Assembly (NCBI RefSeq): GCF_000524195.1
Contig: NW_020170444.1
Coordinates: 161,340 to 225,339, forward strand
Reading direction: 5' to 3'
Length of the DNA stretch: 64,000 nucleotides
Source of the DNA: Echinococcus granulosus
Taxonomy: Eukaryota; Platyhelminthes; Cestoda; Cyclophyllidea; Taeniidae
The translations under genes were made by a program, and so were the position numbers. Below, piece after piece: positions 26,371 to 38,827 of the stretch. The notes under the pieces are model-generated. The model made no database searches and was not told the origin of the DNA. It saw nothing but the letters and a program-made list of their open reading frames with translations. Numbering within the stretch: the stretch's first letter is position 1; every line of letters starts with the position of its first letter.

Positions 26371-29300
26371 TCTGTTCCATTCTCCCCTTCAATCCCGCAT
26401 GTCATTATTCCTTACTGAATTTCGTTATGCAATCTTAAATTAAAAACCCCGATCTCATTTAATAATGCCAGAAATAAAGTAGTAAACCAAAGACGTGCTC
26501 TTTTCTACCATCCACTCCTCCACGCCATCATGCCTTCAAGCATCTCGTTATCCCAGTTCATGCAATCAGGTGTAAAATAAGTAAATCGGCCGACGCTCTG
26601 TTCCATTCTAACATTCGATCCTACGTGGCATCATTCCTTCATGATTTCGCCATCCAGTCGCCCTTTCTGTAATACCAATTCACTCAATCATGTGTAAAGT
26701 AAATCATCCAAAATCTGATCCTTTCTACAATTCGGTCCTCAATGCTATTATTTCTTCAAGCATTTAGCTATTCAATCACACTTTCCGTTATCCTAATTTG
26801 TCCAATCATGTATGAATCGAACCGGACATCCAACAATCCGTACCTTTCTACCATTCACACCCATATTTTATCATTCCTTCGAGGATTTTGTCTACCAATC
26901 ACCCTTTTTGTAATTCCAATTGACTCCGTCATGTGTGAAATGGATCAGTCATCCGACGATCTGTTCCCATCTACCCTTGTTGACTCCTTCATGCCACTTT
27001 ACGTCATGCACATAGTCATTCTATCGCCCTTTTCGTAATCACAATTTAGTACATTGTTTGCGAATGAAACTATTCGCTCGACGATCTGTTCCTTTATACC
27101 AGTCAAAATTTCATACCACCATACCTTCAAGCTCTTTTTCTGCCCATAGCAGTTTCCGTAATTCCAATTCCCTAAATTCACGTAGAGGTAAGTCATCAAT
27201 GATCCCCTAGTTTCTACAATTTTATTCCTCCGTGCCAACGTCCCTTCATGCAGTTTGTCATCCAATCGCACTTTACGTAATCCCAGTAGAATCAGTTATG
27301 CATCAATGGAGTCAATCAAGCAATTATGTTATGATTTTACTATATACCCCTCCTGCAACCATCGTTTCATGCATTTCGCTATTCAGTCCCAATTTCCGTA
27401 AACCTAATTTGCGCAATTATGTGTGATTTAAAACTGACATCTGACTGTCTGCTCTTTTCTACCTTTTACTACCCCATGTCATCTTTCCTTCATAAATTTT
27501 TTTATCCAGTTGCCCATTCTACAAGCCCCTATTTACTCAAGCCTGAGTAAAATGAATCACTTATACTGCAGTTTGTTCTCTTTCTGCCATTTTACGCCTT
27601 CATGTCAAAATTCTTTAATGAATATCGTCGTCCAGTTTTCCCTTTCGTAATCTAACCTTACCCAAACATGTGTGAAATGGATTAATCATTAAAAGATTTG
27701 ATAATTTTCATCATTTTACTCCTCCATGCACATTCCTTCACACATTTGGCCTTCCAATCCAAATTTACGTGATCCCAATTCACTTAATCATGTATGAAAT
27801 AAGCTAGTCTTTCAGGCTCCGTATATTTCTACTACTCACACCTACATGCCATCATTACTGCATGCATTACGGCATCCAATCTCCATTTCTAAAATCCCAA
27901 TCTACACGATCGTGGGTAAAATGAATAAATCATTTAACGTTCCTTTCCATTCTAACGATCATTCCTTTATGCCCTCATTACTTCACGATTTTGTCATCAA
28001 ATCGCAATTTACGCAATTTCAATGCAATTATCCACATGTGAAATGAATCCGTCATCAGACGATCTGTTCCTTTCTACCATGCACACTTCCACGTCGTCAT
28101 TCCTTCATGCATTTCGTCATCCATTCACCATTTCATTAGTCCCAACTAACACAATCATGTATGAGGTGAACCAGTCATCTGACGATACGCTTCTTTCTAC
28201 CATTCACTGCAACATTCCATCATTCCTTCATGCATTTAGCCAGCCATTCTCCCTTTCCGCAGTCGCATTTCACTCAGTCACGTGTGAAATGAATTAGTCT
28301 TTAGACGATTTGCACCTTTGGACAATCATTTCCCACGTCATATCATTTCTACATATGCATTTCTTCACCGAATTGCCATTTCATAATCCTAATTCTCCCA
28401 ATCGTTTGTGCAACAGATCAGTAGATGGTCAGTTCCTGTCTATCCTTAACTCCGTCATGCCACTTTCACTTCATGCATCTTGTCATCCAATCGCCCTTTC
28501 CGTAATCCCAATTCGATTAAGCATGAGTGAAATGAACCCGTCATCCGAAAACCTGTTCTTTTCTACCATTCAATGCTCCATGCCATCATTCATTCATGCA
28601 TTCAGCTATCCAATCCTAGTTTCCGTAATCCCGATTCATTCATTTATGTGTGAAATGAATAATTCATTCTAAGATGTGTTTTTTCCTACACTTTGGTCCT
28701 TCATACCATCATATATCCAAACATTTTGCCATCCAATTTCAATTTACGCAATCCTAATACAATCACCTATGAGAGAAATGAATCCATCATCGAGCAATCC
28801 GCTCCTTTCTATCGTTCACATCGCTTCGCCAAAATTCGTATGAGCTTTTCCTCATCTAATCGTCATTTCGGTAATCCCAATTCATTCAATTATGTGAGAA
28901 ATAAAAAAAGGCATCAAGCGATCTACTTTTTTACCACTTATCCCTAATCCCATTATTCTTTATGTAGTTTCACATCTATCTGGGATTTTCGTATTTCCAA
29001 TAAAATCAACCATGTGTAAAATAATTCAGCCTTCCTACATTTTACCACCCCCTCATGCATTTCGGCATCCCATTGCCCATTTCGTAATTCCCATTTACGC
29101 CATCACATGCAAGGTGAAGAGGATATTAGAGGAAAAGTTTTCTTTCTGCGATTCACACCACCAGTATACAATTTCCTTATGCATTTCGGCATCCATTCGC
29201 ATTTTCCATAATCTCAATGCACTCAGCCATGCATAAAATGAATCAGTCGACCTGGAAAATGGTCCATTTAACCATTTACTCCTCCATGCCATTGCTGCTT

Positions 29301-29830
29301 CATGTAATTTGCCATCCAATTAACATTTCCGTAATCCCAGTTAATTCAATCATGTTAGAAATGAATAAGTAATCTGGCTACGTTTCTTGTCTACTATTCA
29401 CTCCTCCAAGTAATGATTCTGTCCTGCATTTCTGTAATCCAATCACACTTTCCATAATCCCTGTTCACACGACCATGCCTGAAATGAATAAGCCACCCGA
29501 CGTTCTATTCAATTCTTTCATCAACTTTTCCATGCCAAAATTCCTTCATGAATTTTGTCATTTTAATCTTTATTTTTTGCAATATCAATTTATTCAATCA
29601 TGTGTGAATTGAATTAGCCATTCGCCGATGTGGTTACTTCCTACCTTTCAATCCTCCATGCATAATTCCTCGATGTGCTGTCATTTAACTTACAGTTTCA
29701 ATAGTCCAATCTCACCCAAGTATTTTGTAAATGATCAGTCACCTAACAACATATTTGTCTCGGCCATTCACTTCTCATTACCATCAGTACTGCTTCCATT
29801 TTTCCATTTCATTTTGTATTCTGATTTTTC
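26371..29830. repeat. Degenerate tandem array, period about 122 bp, roughly 28 copies
   Basis: Related blocks recur about every 117-126 bp. On the plus strand each copy carries a pyrimidine-rich core like CTGTTCCTTTCTACCATT, then CATCATTCCTTCATGCATTT, a CATCCAATCGCCCTTTCCGT-like segment and AATCATGTGTGAAATGAA. Copies differ by many substitutions and small indels, so the array is old. Frames through it read variations of one peptide (LHAFRHPI, CEMNQSSDD) but shift from copy to copy, so I do not call it coding. Both edges fade into ordinary AT-rich DNA. Confidence 0.9.
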
Positions 29831-30156
29831 ACTAAAATTTTAAGAAATTTGTTCATAATACTGCATCCTGGTGCAGTTTTATTTTGCAGTCCCACAAGTT
29901 CTAGCATAACTAACAATTTTACTCGTAATACTTCGCATTAGTAGATTTAAGAAATTGTAAATTTTTCCAAAATTAACTTGATTATTGCTTGCTTCTCTGC
30001 CTTTAAAAAAAAGCTAAACATTTGATTTTGTTTTGTTAGGATAAGAAAAAGAGTTTGTATCAAACTTATGATCTTCTCTTTATTATTTGCGACTGCCTTG
30101 AAGACGGTACTTTACATTAATTAGTCGACCAAGGCACATTTTGAAAGTCAGGCTGT
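29831..30156. other. Short intergenic stretch before an orphan exon
   Basis: AT-rich sequence between the tandem array and the ATG at 30157. Nothing is recognised; it could be promoter or 5' UTR for that exon. Confidence 0.35.
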
Positions 30157-30285
30157 ATGCTTTCGGGTGACCCACAGGAGGACCTTTGTGAGAGCATTTC
30201 ACGATATATTGGCGTTAACGCTGCAAGAAGAGCAGTACAGAGATTATGCGGAGTCGAAGCAAGGTTTAATAATGTCATTCGAACA
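30157..30285 (+). CDS. Orphan first coding exon (43 codons), possibly SepSecS exon 1
   Basis: An ATG preceded by an in-frame TGA opens 43 codons that end exactly at a donor (ACA|GTAAGC, phase 0). The protein includes SRYIGVNAARRAVQRL and ends RFNNVIRT. No continuation is found before the N gap 325 bp downstream. SepSecS proteins begin with a helix of the form xYxx(10-12)RxxxIR, and the expected missing first exon of that gene would end in phase 0 on this strand, so it may be that exon. The match is weak, and it could belong to an unrelated gene interrupted by the gap. Confidence 0.35.
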
Positions 30286-30610
30286 GTAAGCTTCCACTTT
30301 CTGCTCTCTCATGTGTTGCGTTAATAAAGGAAGCGCACGGTCATAGCATCATCATGATGCTACACCTGAGTATGGCTTGAGTTCGTTCGGGATTTCGGTA
30401 CCTTTCATCAGTGTATTTGTTAATTTTACTGAACTTGACCTAAACCTCCACAAATGCCATCGTTTTCCTCAACTCTAACTGACAGTTCCTCCTTTTATCA
30501 TACAGAATTTGCAATGTTTACTCATTTTCCTGTTCCGTAAATATTAAGTTGGCCTATGCTGGCCGTAAAAAAACGTATAAACGTCATCACACATAACCCT
30601 ATTTTAAACG

Positions 30611-30710
30611 NNNNNNNNNNNNNNNNNNNNNNNNNNNNNNNNNNNNNNNNNNNNNNNNNNNNNNNNNNNNNNNNNNNNNNNNNNNNNNNNNNNNNNNNNN
30701 NNNNNNNNNN
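30611..30710. other. Assembly gap (100 N)
   Basis: A run of exactly 100 N is the usual placeholder for a gap of unknown length. It lies 565 bp before the first plus-strand SepSecS exon, where that gene's middle exons would be expected. Confidence 0.98.
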
Positions 30711-31275
30711 TAATATTAGTAATCCAGCATCACTTTTTTATAACTAATGAATTCACATGAAATTCATCCCCATATCTGTACTTCACTTTAAAATTGTATT
30801 TTTCGCTTACATAAGGCCAAAACACGGCTTTAGGCTGCCGTACATATCCTCACGTTCTTTCACTTGCTTCGTATTATGTAAGCTTTAGCTTTAAATGTGA
30901 AAGACTCCCTTGGTACCCTGCCTGCTCTTACTTTTTAAAATCTGCAAATATTTTTTTATTCTTGAATGGTTGTGTTTAGTTCTCTCTTCCAATAGAAAGT
31001 TTTTCCTTTTACTCTTTCACCACACGGGAGGTTGCACGTCAAATGCGCTTTTGAAATTTTGGTCGTAGATTCACAGGACGGCTGTTGAAACTCTAGGCTG
31101 GGAACACCACTAACACGGACGTACGGCCTATAAAGATATGTTCAAGACCCCAGGATAGCATGATTGGATTCGTATTCCACTTCTTCTGACCTTTTCCAAT
31201 TCCACCCAAGTTAAATTGTTATACAAGGGAGGAGTGGATGAGTAATACATTTGTTCCTTCTCCCCCACACACCAG

Positions 31276-34200
31276 GTCTTATACCTGTTCCAATTGAGCC
31301 AATTCAAACAATGGGTCGGCAAAAGCGAGTCAAGAAGAATGGAAATGTGGCCTTGCCAAAGAAAGCCGAGGAGGATGGCCATTCAGCGCATGCTGACCAG
31401 CTCTCCTCCGACTTGGACGCCATAAGAGCAGCCATGCTCGATCCTGAGGAAGCTCTCAGAAGGAGAGAGGGAGTATCGACTTCACCTTCGCAAGACCAGA
31501 CCTCAAACCTGGGACCAAAGTCGATTGTTTGCGTGCTTTCTACCACCAGCTGCTTCGCCCCTCGAGTTCCTGATCGGTGGGTTCTTATGGTTTGTCAGAA
31601 TGTGCGAGGCTAAGGTGGTCTCACCCTTTATTCATTTAGTTTCCTGTGATTACTGCCTCTTGCTGTTATTTGATTGGTTTTTTCTTTGGTCTTCGTGGTA
31701 CCCGGCATTGTTGATGGCTCAGTAGAGATAAAACTTGAAGTCACCGCTTATGATTTAACATATTTGGTGCCAGAAATTCTCAGTGGAAAATCAACCACAG
31801 CAGTTTAGTTATTTTGTCGCTCCACTGCGTAGTAAATTATCGTTGATTTGTTTAATCGTTGGTTTATAGTCAGCTTAAATCGTCTCTGCGATACGACTTG
31901 GTACTGGCAGCGAGGGTGTTGGGCTAAACGAGCCTTATTGGTCATGCAATGTGGTTCTATTCCAATAAGTCGCGTTAAAGTTCACCGACCAGCCAAGTTA
32001 TGTCATTGTATTTTTGCCTGCGGTTGGTTGTTTCGTTAGGGAACAGATGCATCATGCCCTTTCTCCAATTGGGCTGATTAGCATATTTACTATTCTAGAT
32101 AATGGGATTTTGGTAGCTAAATACTCATAGAAATAACTGCTGGAGTTATGAGCTGGATTGTCAGTGACGTACAGAGGTGAGATTGGCCGTCTCAAAGTTT
32201 GCACCATTCAAATGCTTTATAGCTAAACACCCCATTAGCATACTGTTCTCGGCTTGAAGCGCTCTGTAGATTTTAACGGGCTTGGATTTTCAGGCTTCAA
32301 TCACGAGAGACTTCATGCATTTTGCATACTTTACACCACTCTTGCCCCCTGTCATGTTCATCCGCGTGTGGATTGAACTGGTTGACGACAGTAGTACTGG
32401 GTATTGAAATCAGTACTAGGACAAAATTGTCAAGACAGACTGCAGGCCTTTTTAAAGGCGTACCATTGAATCCCAGTTGGAATTAAACAGTTTGTTGCAT
32501 CTGTTTTCACCGTTTTCCTCTCCATCTAGGCTGCCGGCAATAACCCGCCTCTGTAAGGTGTGGGGAGTACCGCACTTAGTGAACAATGCCTACGGTGTAC
32601 AGTCGAAGCGGTGCATGCGTCTCATCGAGTCTGCCTGGGCTGAAGCTCGTCAACCGGCAGTTTGCAAGCAAACGGAAGGGGAGGAGAGGGATGTTGGTGG
32701 TGGTGGAAATGTGGATGATTTGACCCCCCTCGACCTTATCTACGTACAGTCGACGGATAAGAACCTCATGGTGCCCGTGGGTGGCGCAGTCATTGCTGTA
32801 TTTTCAAAGAGCCTGCTCCAGGAGATTGCTGAATCCTATCCTGGTGGGTCTTGGAATGCTTTTAAGTGTAAAGTGTACCAGAGAGCTCTTACTTGCATCA
32901 GTAGCACTTTATCTGTGCTGAATTTCTACATAAAATTCTGCAACCTCATCGACTTGGTCTGAGGCTGGCATTTTCTGAAGTTCTCTTGTCCGTAAGCAGT
33001 ATTGCTACAATGCCAAAACACGGGTGGCGTAATCAGTTTCGCACATTCTGGATGGAGGTTGTAATCTGTCTTGCTGCAGATTGCATTGAGCTTGCAGGCA
33101 GAAAAAAATACATGGAAACTGGTCCAATTTTAAGCATTTATCTAATCGTCAAAGTTCAGGGTAATTAATGGTAAGAACCTATACCCTAACTACTATTACA
33201 TGCAAATTTGTGGCTTAATTGACTTTTTTCTAGTTTGTTTGAAGATTTCATGCAGATTTTGCATATTCAGCTGTGATAGCTTCGTCAAAAAACTTGTTGC
33301 ATCACTTGGAAATATATAACAGATAAAGTGGGCGTTAATTTCATGGCAAGTGGATAACTATTACACCAACCGATCCATTCAGCGATAGGGGATTGTTTTT
33401 TGCGAAATTCGTAGGCACTTGTTATGTGCTAGGCAGTTCCTCCAAAGAAGTCTTGTGGAGATGCATAAGTGCAGCAGGCCCTTTCATTATTCCCTTACCT
33501 GCAGGTTATAGGCTAAATTACTGATAACTTAAGTGAGTTTTTATACTTTTTGAAGTGACCAGTCGTGTCTTCGCGGTTCAGCGCCTGAAATTTTACTTTT
33601 GTGGAAGATAACGTTCCTCATTAAGATAATTCTTTAGTTTGTCGTTGAGTTCACCTGAGTGATCCAGGGTGTTCTCTAGGTTGCGTCGGATATTAGGCAT
33701 CCTCCTATTGTTTTACTTCTCGAGAATTTTTTACTTGGCTACAACGCGATCCCTCTACTCTTTTAGCTTTTATAGATATGCGATTTTGAAAAGAGGAAAA
33801 CCATCACGAATGCACTGGATTTGGAACTAAAATAACTTCAAAATTAGCTTTTCTAACTGCGATTTGCTATTTGCAGCAAACACAGTGAAAGCACTCAAAA
33901 CTGAAGGTGTAAAATGAGCCTTCGGCACTCCAAAATTGAACTTATATTAGATTAAACGCTGATATTAACTGTCACTGCCAGTAGCTTTTGAAACATCTCT
34001 ACAACCATTCTTCCATGTGGCAAATGGTAAACGGAACACCTTTTTGTATTAAAGTGATCATTAGGTAAAAGTTTGTTTCCGGATGGTCTACAGGTCCCCA
34101 TTGTATTTTTCTACTGCCTCCATTTCATAAATTAGAAAATGCATGGGTATGTGAAGTAATTCACTTGATCACTTCCTGGAAATTGTTCCACTTTTGAAAG

Positions 34201-36282
34201 AAAATGGCTCTATTCTTTATTCCTGTCGTTATTGCCATTCTAGAGGTAAATAAACTTCCGCACTCCATATGCTTTATTAACCCCAGTACGGCACTGATAC
34301 TTGCACTAATAAGTAGCTAGTCTGCAGCTCAAGCAATAAAAAAGCACAACTATTTTCCGAGTAAGAAGACAGTGCATCTTCATTATTAATATTTTAAATT
34401 TAGCCCTTTTGTGCAGCTATCCGTTACCATAAACTGGTAAAGGACACATGTTATACATTTGTTAATTGCCAACTTAGACAAGGAAATCGGTGCAGCTCGC
34501 CTAAGTGATGTTGACATTGGATGTGTCAAATAACTGTTACTGATAATGTTCATATAGAACCTTCAGATTGATTATCGAAATGCCATTGTTGGTAGGTCGT
34601 GCCTCAGGCTCACCGTCTTTGGATGTGTTCGCCACCCTGCTACACCTCGGTCGTTCTGGCTGGGAGGATCTGTTGGCGCAGCGAGAGGCATGCTATCTTC
34701 AGCTTTCCGAGGGTTTGCGTGCTCTAGCGGCCAAGCACGGTTTGCGTCTCATGGATACTCCCGAGAATCCAATCTCTCTCGCCCTCTCCCTCCACGCTCT
34801 CTGCAGCGGCTGCAATGACGATGGCGATGCCGTAGACGGCGAAGTTGACGCAGACGCAACGGGTCTCGACCCCGACATTCTAACTCAACTTGGTGCTAAT
34901 TTGTTCACGCAAGGATGCTCTGGTGTCCGGTGAGATTTTAATTTGTGCAGATGCTCCTTGTGTGGATTCTTGTCACTCGACTGTTTGAACGTGTTCTTCC
35001 AATTCCACCTTGGATTCTCTCGAGAGCTGCTTTTCATCCTTCATGCTATTCGTGCGTTCTTCCAAGCATCCGAATGCTCCCAGCTGTTGAATAGATTTTT
35101 TGTGCCTTTACACTTGTTACTTATCATGACCTTGTCAGAGTAAGTCAATTGAATTTAACGAAGGTAGTGTTCGGATAAAGGGGTCCTTCATTCCGTTATG
35201 CATAATGCTCCTTTTTGACATTCTTCAACTCATGATCAGTACCAACTCAGTCTCCCGCAATGCCCTTTTCCTGCTGTCTTATTCATCGTTCTACCCACTA
35301 GGTTATTCAAGCTATCCGACTAAACTGGATACTTACAGGGACGTTCAAGTTAAATTGTGACTTGATTTCATAACTATTGAACCACTCCCGACGTGGCGGT
35401 ACTGTACGCTTTAGTGTCAAATGTGTTCGCTTGCTACTCCTAGTAGCCGAGGCACGTCCAATTGACTATAGCTTTAAACTTGGTGATGATTTAAGATTTT
35501 CGTGAACAAAGGCGTTAAATTCGTGAATATTTGTCGGATGCTTCATGTATAGTAAGATGAGGGTGAAATTATTCACCAGCTTGTCAGGTAAACGGGTGAA
35601 CGGGCTGAAGGTTCGGTGGACGGTCAGCCGTATCTCTGTACATCATCGGTGCTCTCGACCGTGGGGGCCGTCAGGCTAACATGACTATCTAGGAGGGTAC
35701 AGTCATGCCGCTGAATCTGTTTACGTTGAAACTGCTTTTCAGGTATTAGTTTAATGTCAAGGCATAAGTGTGTGTGTGAAAATTATGCAAAATTTCCACC
35801 TATTGATGCTCTTAATGAGCACAAAATTATCTGTTCAATTAGATTGTCCGTTCTGCATCTTCAGGAGATTTGATATCTATGGCAGCTATGCAGAAGTGCG
35901 GTAGAGAGCTAACTAATATGAATAGTTTGATGGCGAAGTTTAGTGGTGCTACGAGAATATCTAATATTACTGGAAGTGAGCATAATTGAATTTTATTAAT
36001 CACTACAGAGTGGTTGTGTCAGCGGCAATGGAGCGTCGAAGCGGTCTGCCGGCGAAGGTGGTGGCAGGCGTGCGGCTGGAGGGTTTCAACTCCCATAGCG
36101 CCGCTTCCAGCGAGGCCTACATGAACGCTGCGGCAGCTCTGGGTCAGACGCCGACAGAAGTGGACGTCTTCCTTTCTCGTCTGGACAAGGCCCTCTCCTC
36201 CTTTCAGCGGCGACAACGGCAACAACAACAACGACGATCACAGGATCAAGACCCCACTGAATGGCTCAATGGTAGCCTTTAA
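31276..36282 (+). CDS. SEPSECS: SepSecS (O-phosphoseryl-tRNA(Sec):selenocysteinyl-tRNA synthase), C-terminal part
   Basis: Four exons with matching phases: 31276-31576, 32530-32843, 34596-34929 and 36009-36282. They encode the PLP-enzyme core and C-terminal domain: LSTTSCFAPRVPDR, HLVNNAYGVQSKRCM, QSTDKNLMVPVGGAV with the pyridoxal-phosphate lysine, YPGRASGSPSLDV, NPISLALSLHAL, QLGANLFTQG and YMNAAAALGQ. The enzyme makes selenocysteinyl-tRNA from phosphoseryl-tRNA and selenophosphate. The first exon starts in phase 1 with the rest of a Gly codon and has no upstream partner on this strand. The exon that precedes it in the protein is on the opposite strand at 38828-38989. Insertions relative to animal homologues occur in exon 2 (Gly-rich, near 32690) and in exon 3 (acidic, near 34820-34880). 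Confidence 0.93.
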
Positions 36283-38827
36283 CACTCCCTTCTCATTCAT
36301 CGGCTGTCTGTTGTTTTATCCAACTTCATTCACGATTACAGCCTGTGTGCGCTCCATCTGGTCTGTGCTTTCTTCACATTGGGAAGGAGTCGTGAAATGA
36401 TCTTATCCTAGCGCCAAAAGGGGAGAAAGAGGGCGTAATAGAAATGGATTTTAACGAAAGGTCAACTCTTGGTTATCGAGGCTGCCATTAGTGACTACGC
36501 TCTGGAAGTAAAATCCACTCAGTGGCGCCCACTGTTCACGTGCGGCCAGCGATTCGTTTCCTAATGTTCCTCTATAATCGTCAGAGTTGGCAACGAGTTC
36601 GGATGTACGTAGTTGTATTTCTTATGGGCTGGAACAGAATGAGCGAGTCCATCTGTAAAGTCGCTGAAGAAATAGGTGTGGAGAGTTCTCCAGTTAAGAG
36701 AGCGACAATCTTTGCAGGTCCGTGTGCAGAATTACGCACGTGACTTGACAAGAAGTAATGAATAACCAAGCCTATGTTTGCAGCCCAGATCCCCTTCGTG
36801 GCACTAGTGGAATCGCGGACTACCTTCGCCAGTAAGGGATATCCTTAGCTGATAGAACAAAGTCCAAGCCGCGGTGTTCTCGTAGCGTCTCTCCGTACGG
36901 ATTGTTTGCGCAGCCTGCGTTGCTGAAGATTGATGGCTTGTTGACATCTCGCTGCAGATTAAAATGCAAGCAAAGATCACTCCCTCACTTCCGAGGCGAG
37001 GTGTCACTGTTTATGCACTCCGTGATGGGAGAGCCGCTGTGTTTTGGCCACTGGAGTTTTGCGTTATCTTGATCTGAATGAGATGCCATTTTCTGGGTGT
37101 TTCTTTAGGCCCGGTAACTTAGGTACGACATGTCCACAGTTGTATTGATGGCCAAGTTAATTTGTGCCCATGACTGTTGGTTTCGTAAGACCATTCAATC
37201 AGGTGCATTGAATCACCACACCTCAATCAACCTGAATATACACTAGACCGGAGAAGTAGAGCTTGGGAATTTTGTCCTGTGTGCTTTCATTTTCGCATTT
37301 CTCAATGCCTGGATCATGTAGAGCTTTATGGATGATTTTACTCAAGAACCACACCTTTGAGTATTACCAAATGGATCTTGGAAACTCCAATATCCTGCCT
37401 TTCAATTAAGAGTCCACCTTTTGATGCTTGACTATTTATTCATATGTTTTTGAAATAAGTACAATTAACTTTGTTTAATTGAGCGCCTTTCTTTTGTCAT
37501 TTTTACTATTCAACACCTCCAGTCTATTATGTATTTCACTGTGAAGGAGGGCAAAGAACATGTTTGATGAGAAAGTGGAATCGATGAGTAGTGGGACCAA
37601 CGAAGAAGCGAAGACGTCAACAGTGGAAGTATGGAGAAGTAACGCACTACCAAGACCCTTAAATTATGTTTTACAAAGCACCACCCCAGACGAGGTCCCA
37701 CATATGAAACTCTAGAAAGCCAATTATCTACACTGCGATCAATGTTACCAAAATCTATTAGATGAAGCGCCAATGCTAAAATTGGGATTAGCTTGGCTCT
37801 AATGCAATTTGCAATTCCAAATAACATAGCACCCATCGCAGAATCGTAATTGCTAGAGGTAATTTGAAAATTAGCGTAGGCATACTGCATGAATATCCTT
37901 GTGTTTGCGAGCCAAATGAAGAGGGCGAGATCGATGGCCACCACATCGTTTAGTGCTTGGAAAGCATATCTGCGACTTGCTCCAGAATGGAGTAACTCAC
38001 TCCCAATGATCTCCACATGTACTGCATTAATCGGGGAACTTCAACAGGTGAATGTATGATGTTGTGAATATAGTCATGCTCAAGCAGAATGATCATGCCT
38101 TTAGAAAGCAATGCAGCAGTTCTGCTTCAACCCGCCCCAATTCATTTCAGGTCAGAAAAGTGAAAGTGGATTGCAACACATCACTACTGACTGCTGAGCA
38201 TACCTCGCAATAACTATGAGCACAACCTTAAAAACCCAGCAGGTCCGTCACTATTGCCATGTATATCCCATTGAAATGCAAGCGATTGGAGGCGAAAATC
38301 GTCTTATTGCGATTACGATTTATCGTGCCACCAGTCCTACCGCATGTTTGCTACCATCCGAGCCAGCGGGATGGTGACCAGTGCAGGTATGTCGAAGGAG
38401 CAACCCAAGACAAATGCTGGCTTGCGTAGAAAAATCAAATTGCATCAAATTTCAAGAATGGAGCAACTGTAGCACAACGAGTTCTCACAAACTGCTGGGC
38501 AGGATTGAAACAAGCAGAAATATGATAGCAGTGGAATTTACGTGATATTGTAACTGAGAGTCTTCACATGGCACTAATAATTGACTAGGTTGCCCTCGGT
38601 AGCAACGCATACACGACTTCAGTCTGCATGTCTACGGCTGGTATAATCAGAACCACGCGCAATACAAGACCATGCTTATGTTGCATAATCATTCCCCTTT
38701 ACACCAAACAATCAGTGCAGTAGTTCTACTGAATAGCAACCAGCTTCCATCAACAGCTAATCGTGTTTCGCATTCAACGAATGACGTTACAGGGCACAGC
38801 AAGGAGAGGAAGGTGGCACCAACTCAC
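36283..38827. other. Region between the two SepSecS halves; contains the inferred orientation breakpoint
   Basis: The SepSecS 3' UTR (+) and an intron of the 5' half (-) must both lie in here, so the orientation of the locus changes somewhere inside. I see no run of N and no obvious repeat at a junction. The longest frame, 37510-38016 on the minus strand (168 codons, no ATG at its start), is rich in hydrophobic residues and not recognised. Confidence 0.5.

Noticed and set aside
37510..38016. 168-codon minus-strand frame as a membrane-protein gene
   Set aside because: It starts with GTG, has no recognised family or splice context, and lies in the SepSecS intron or breakpoint region.
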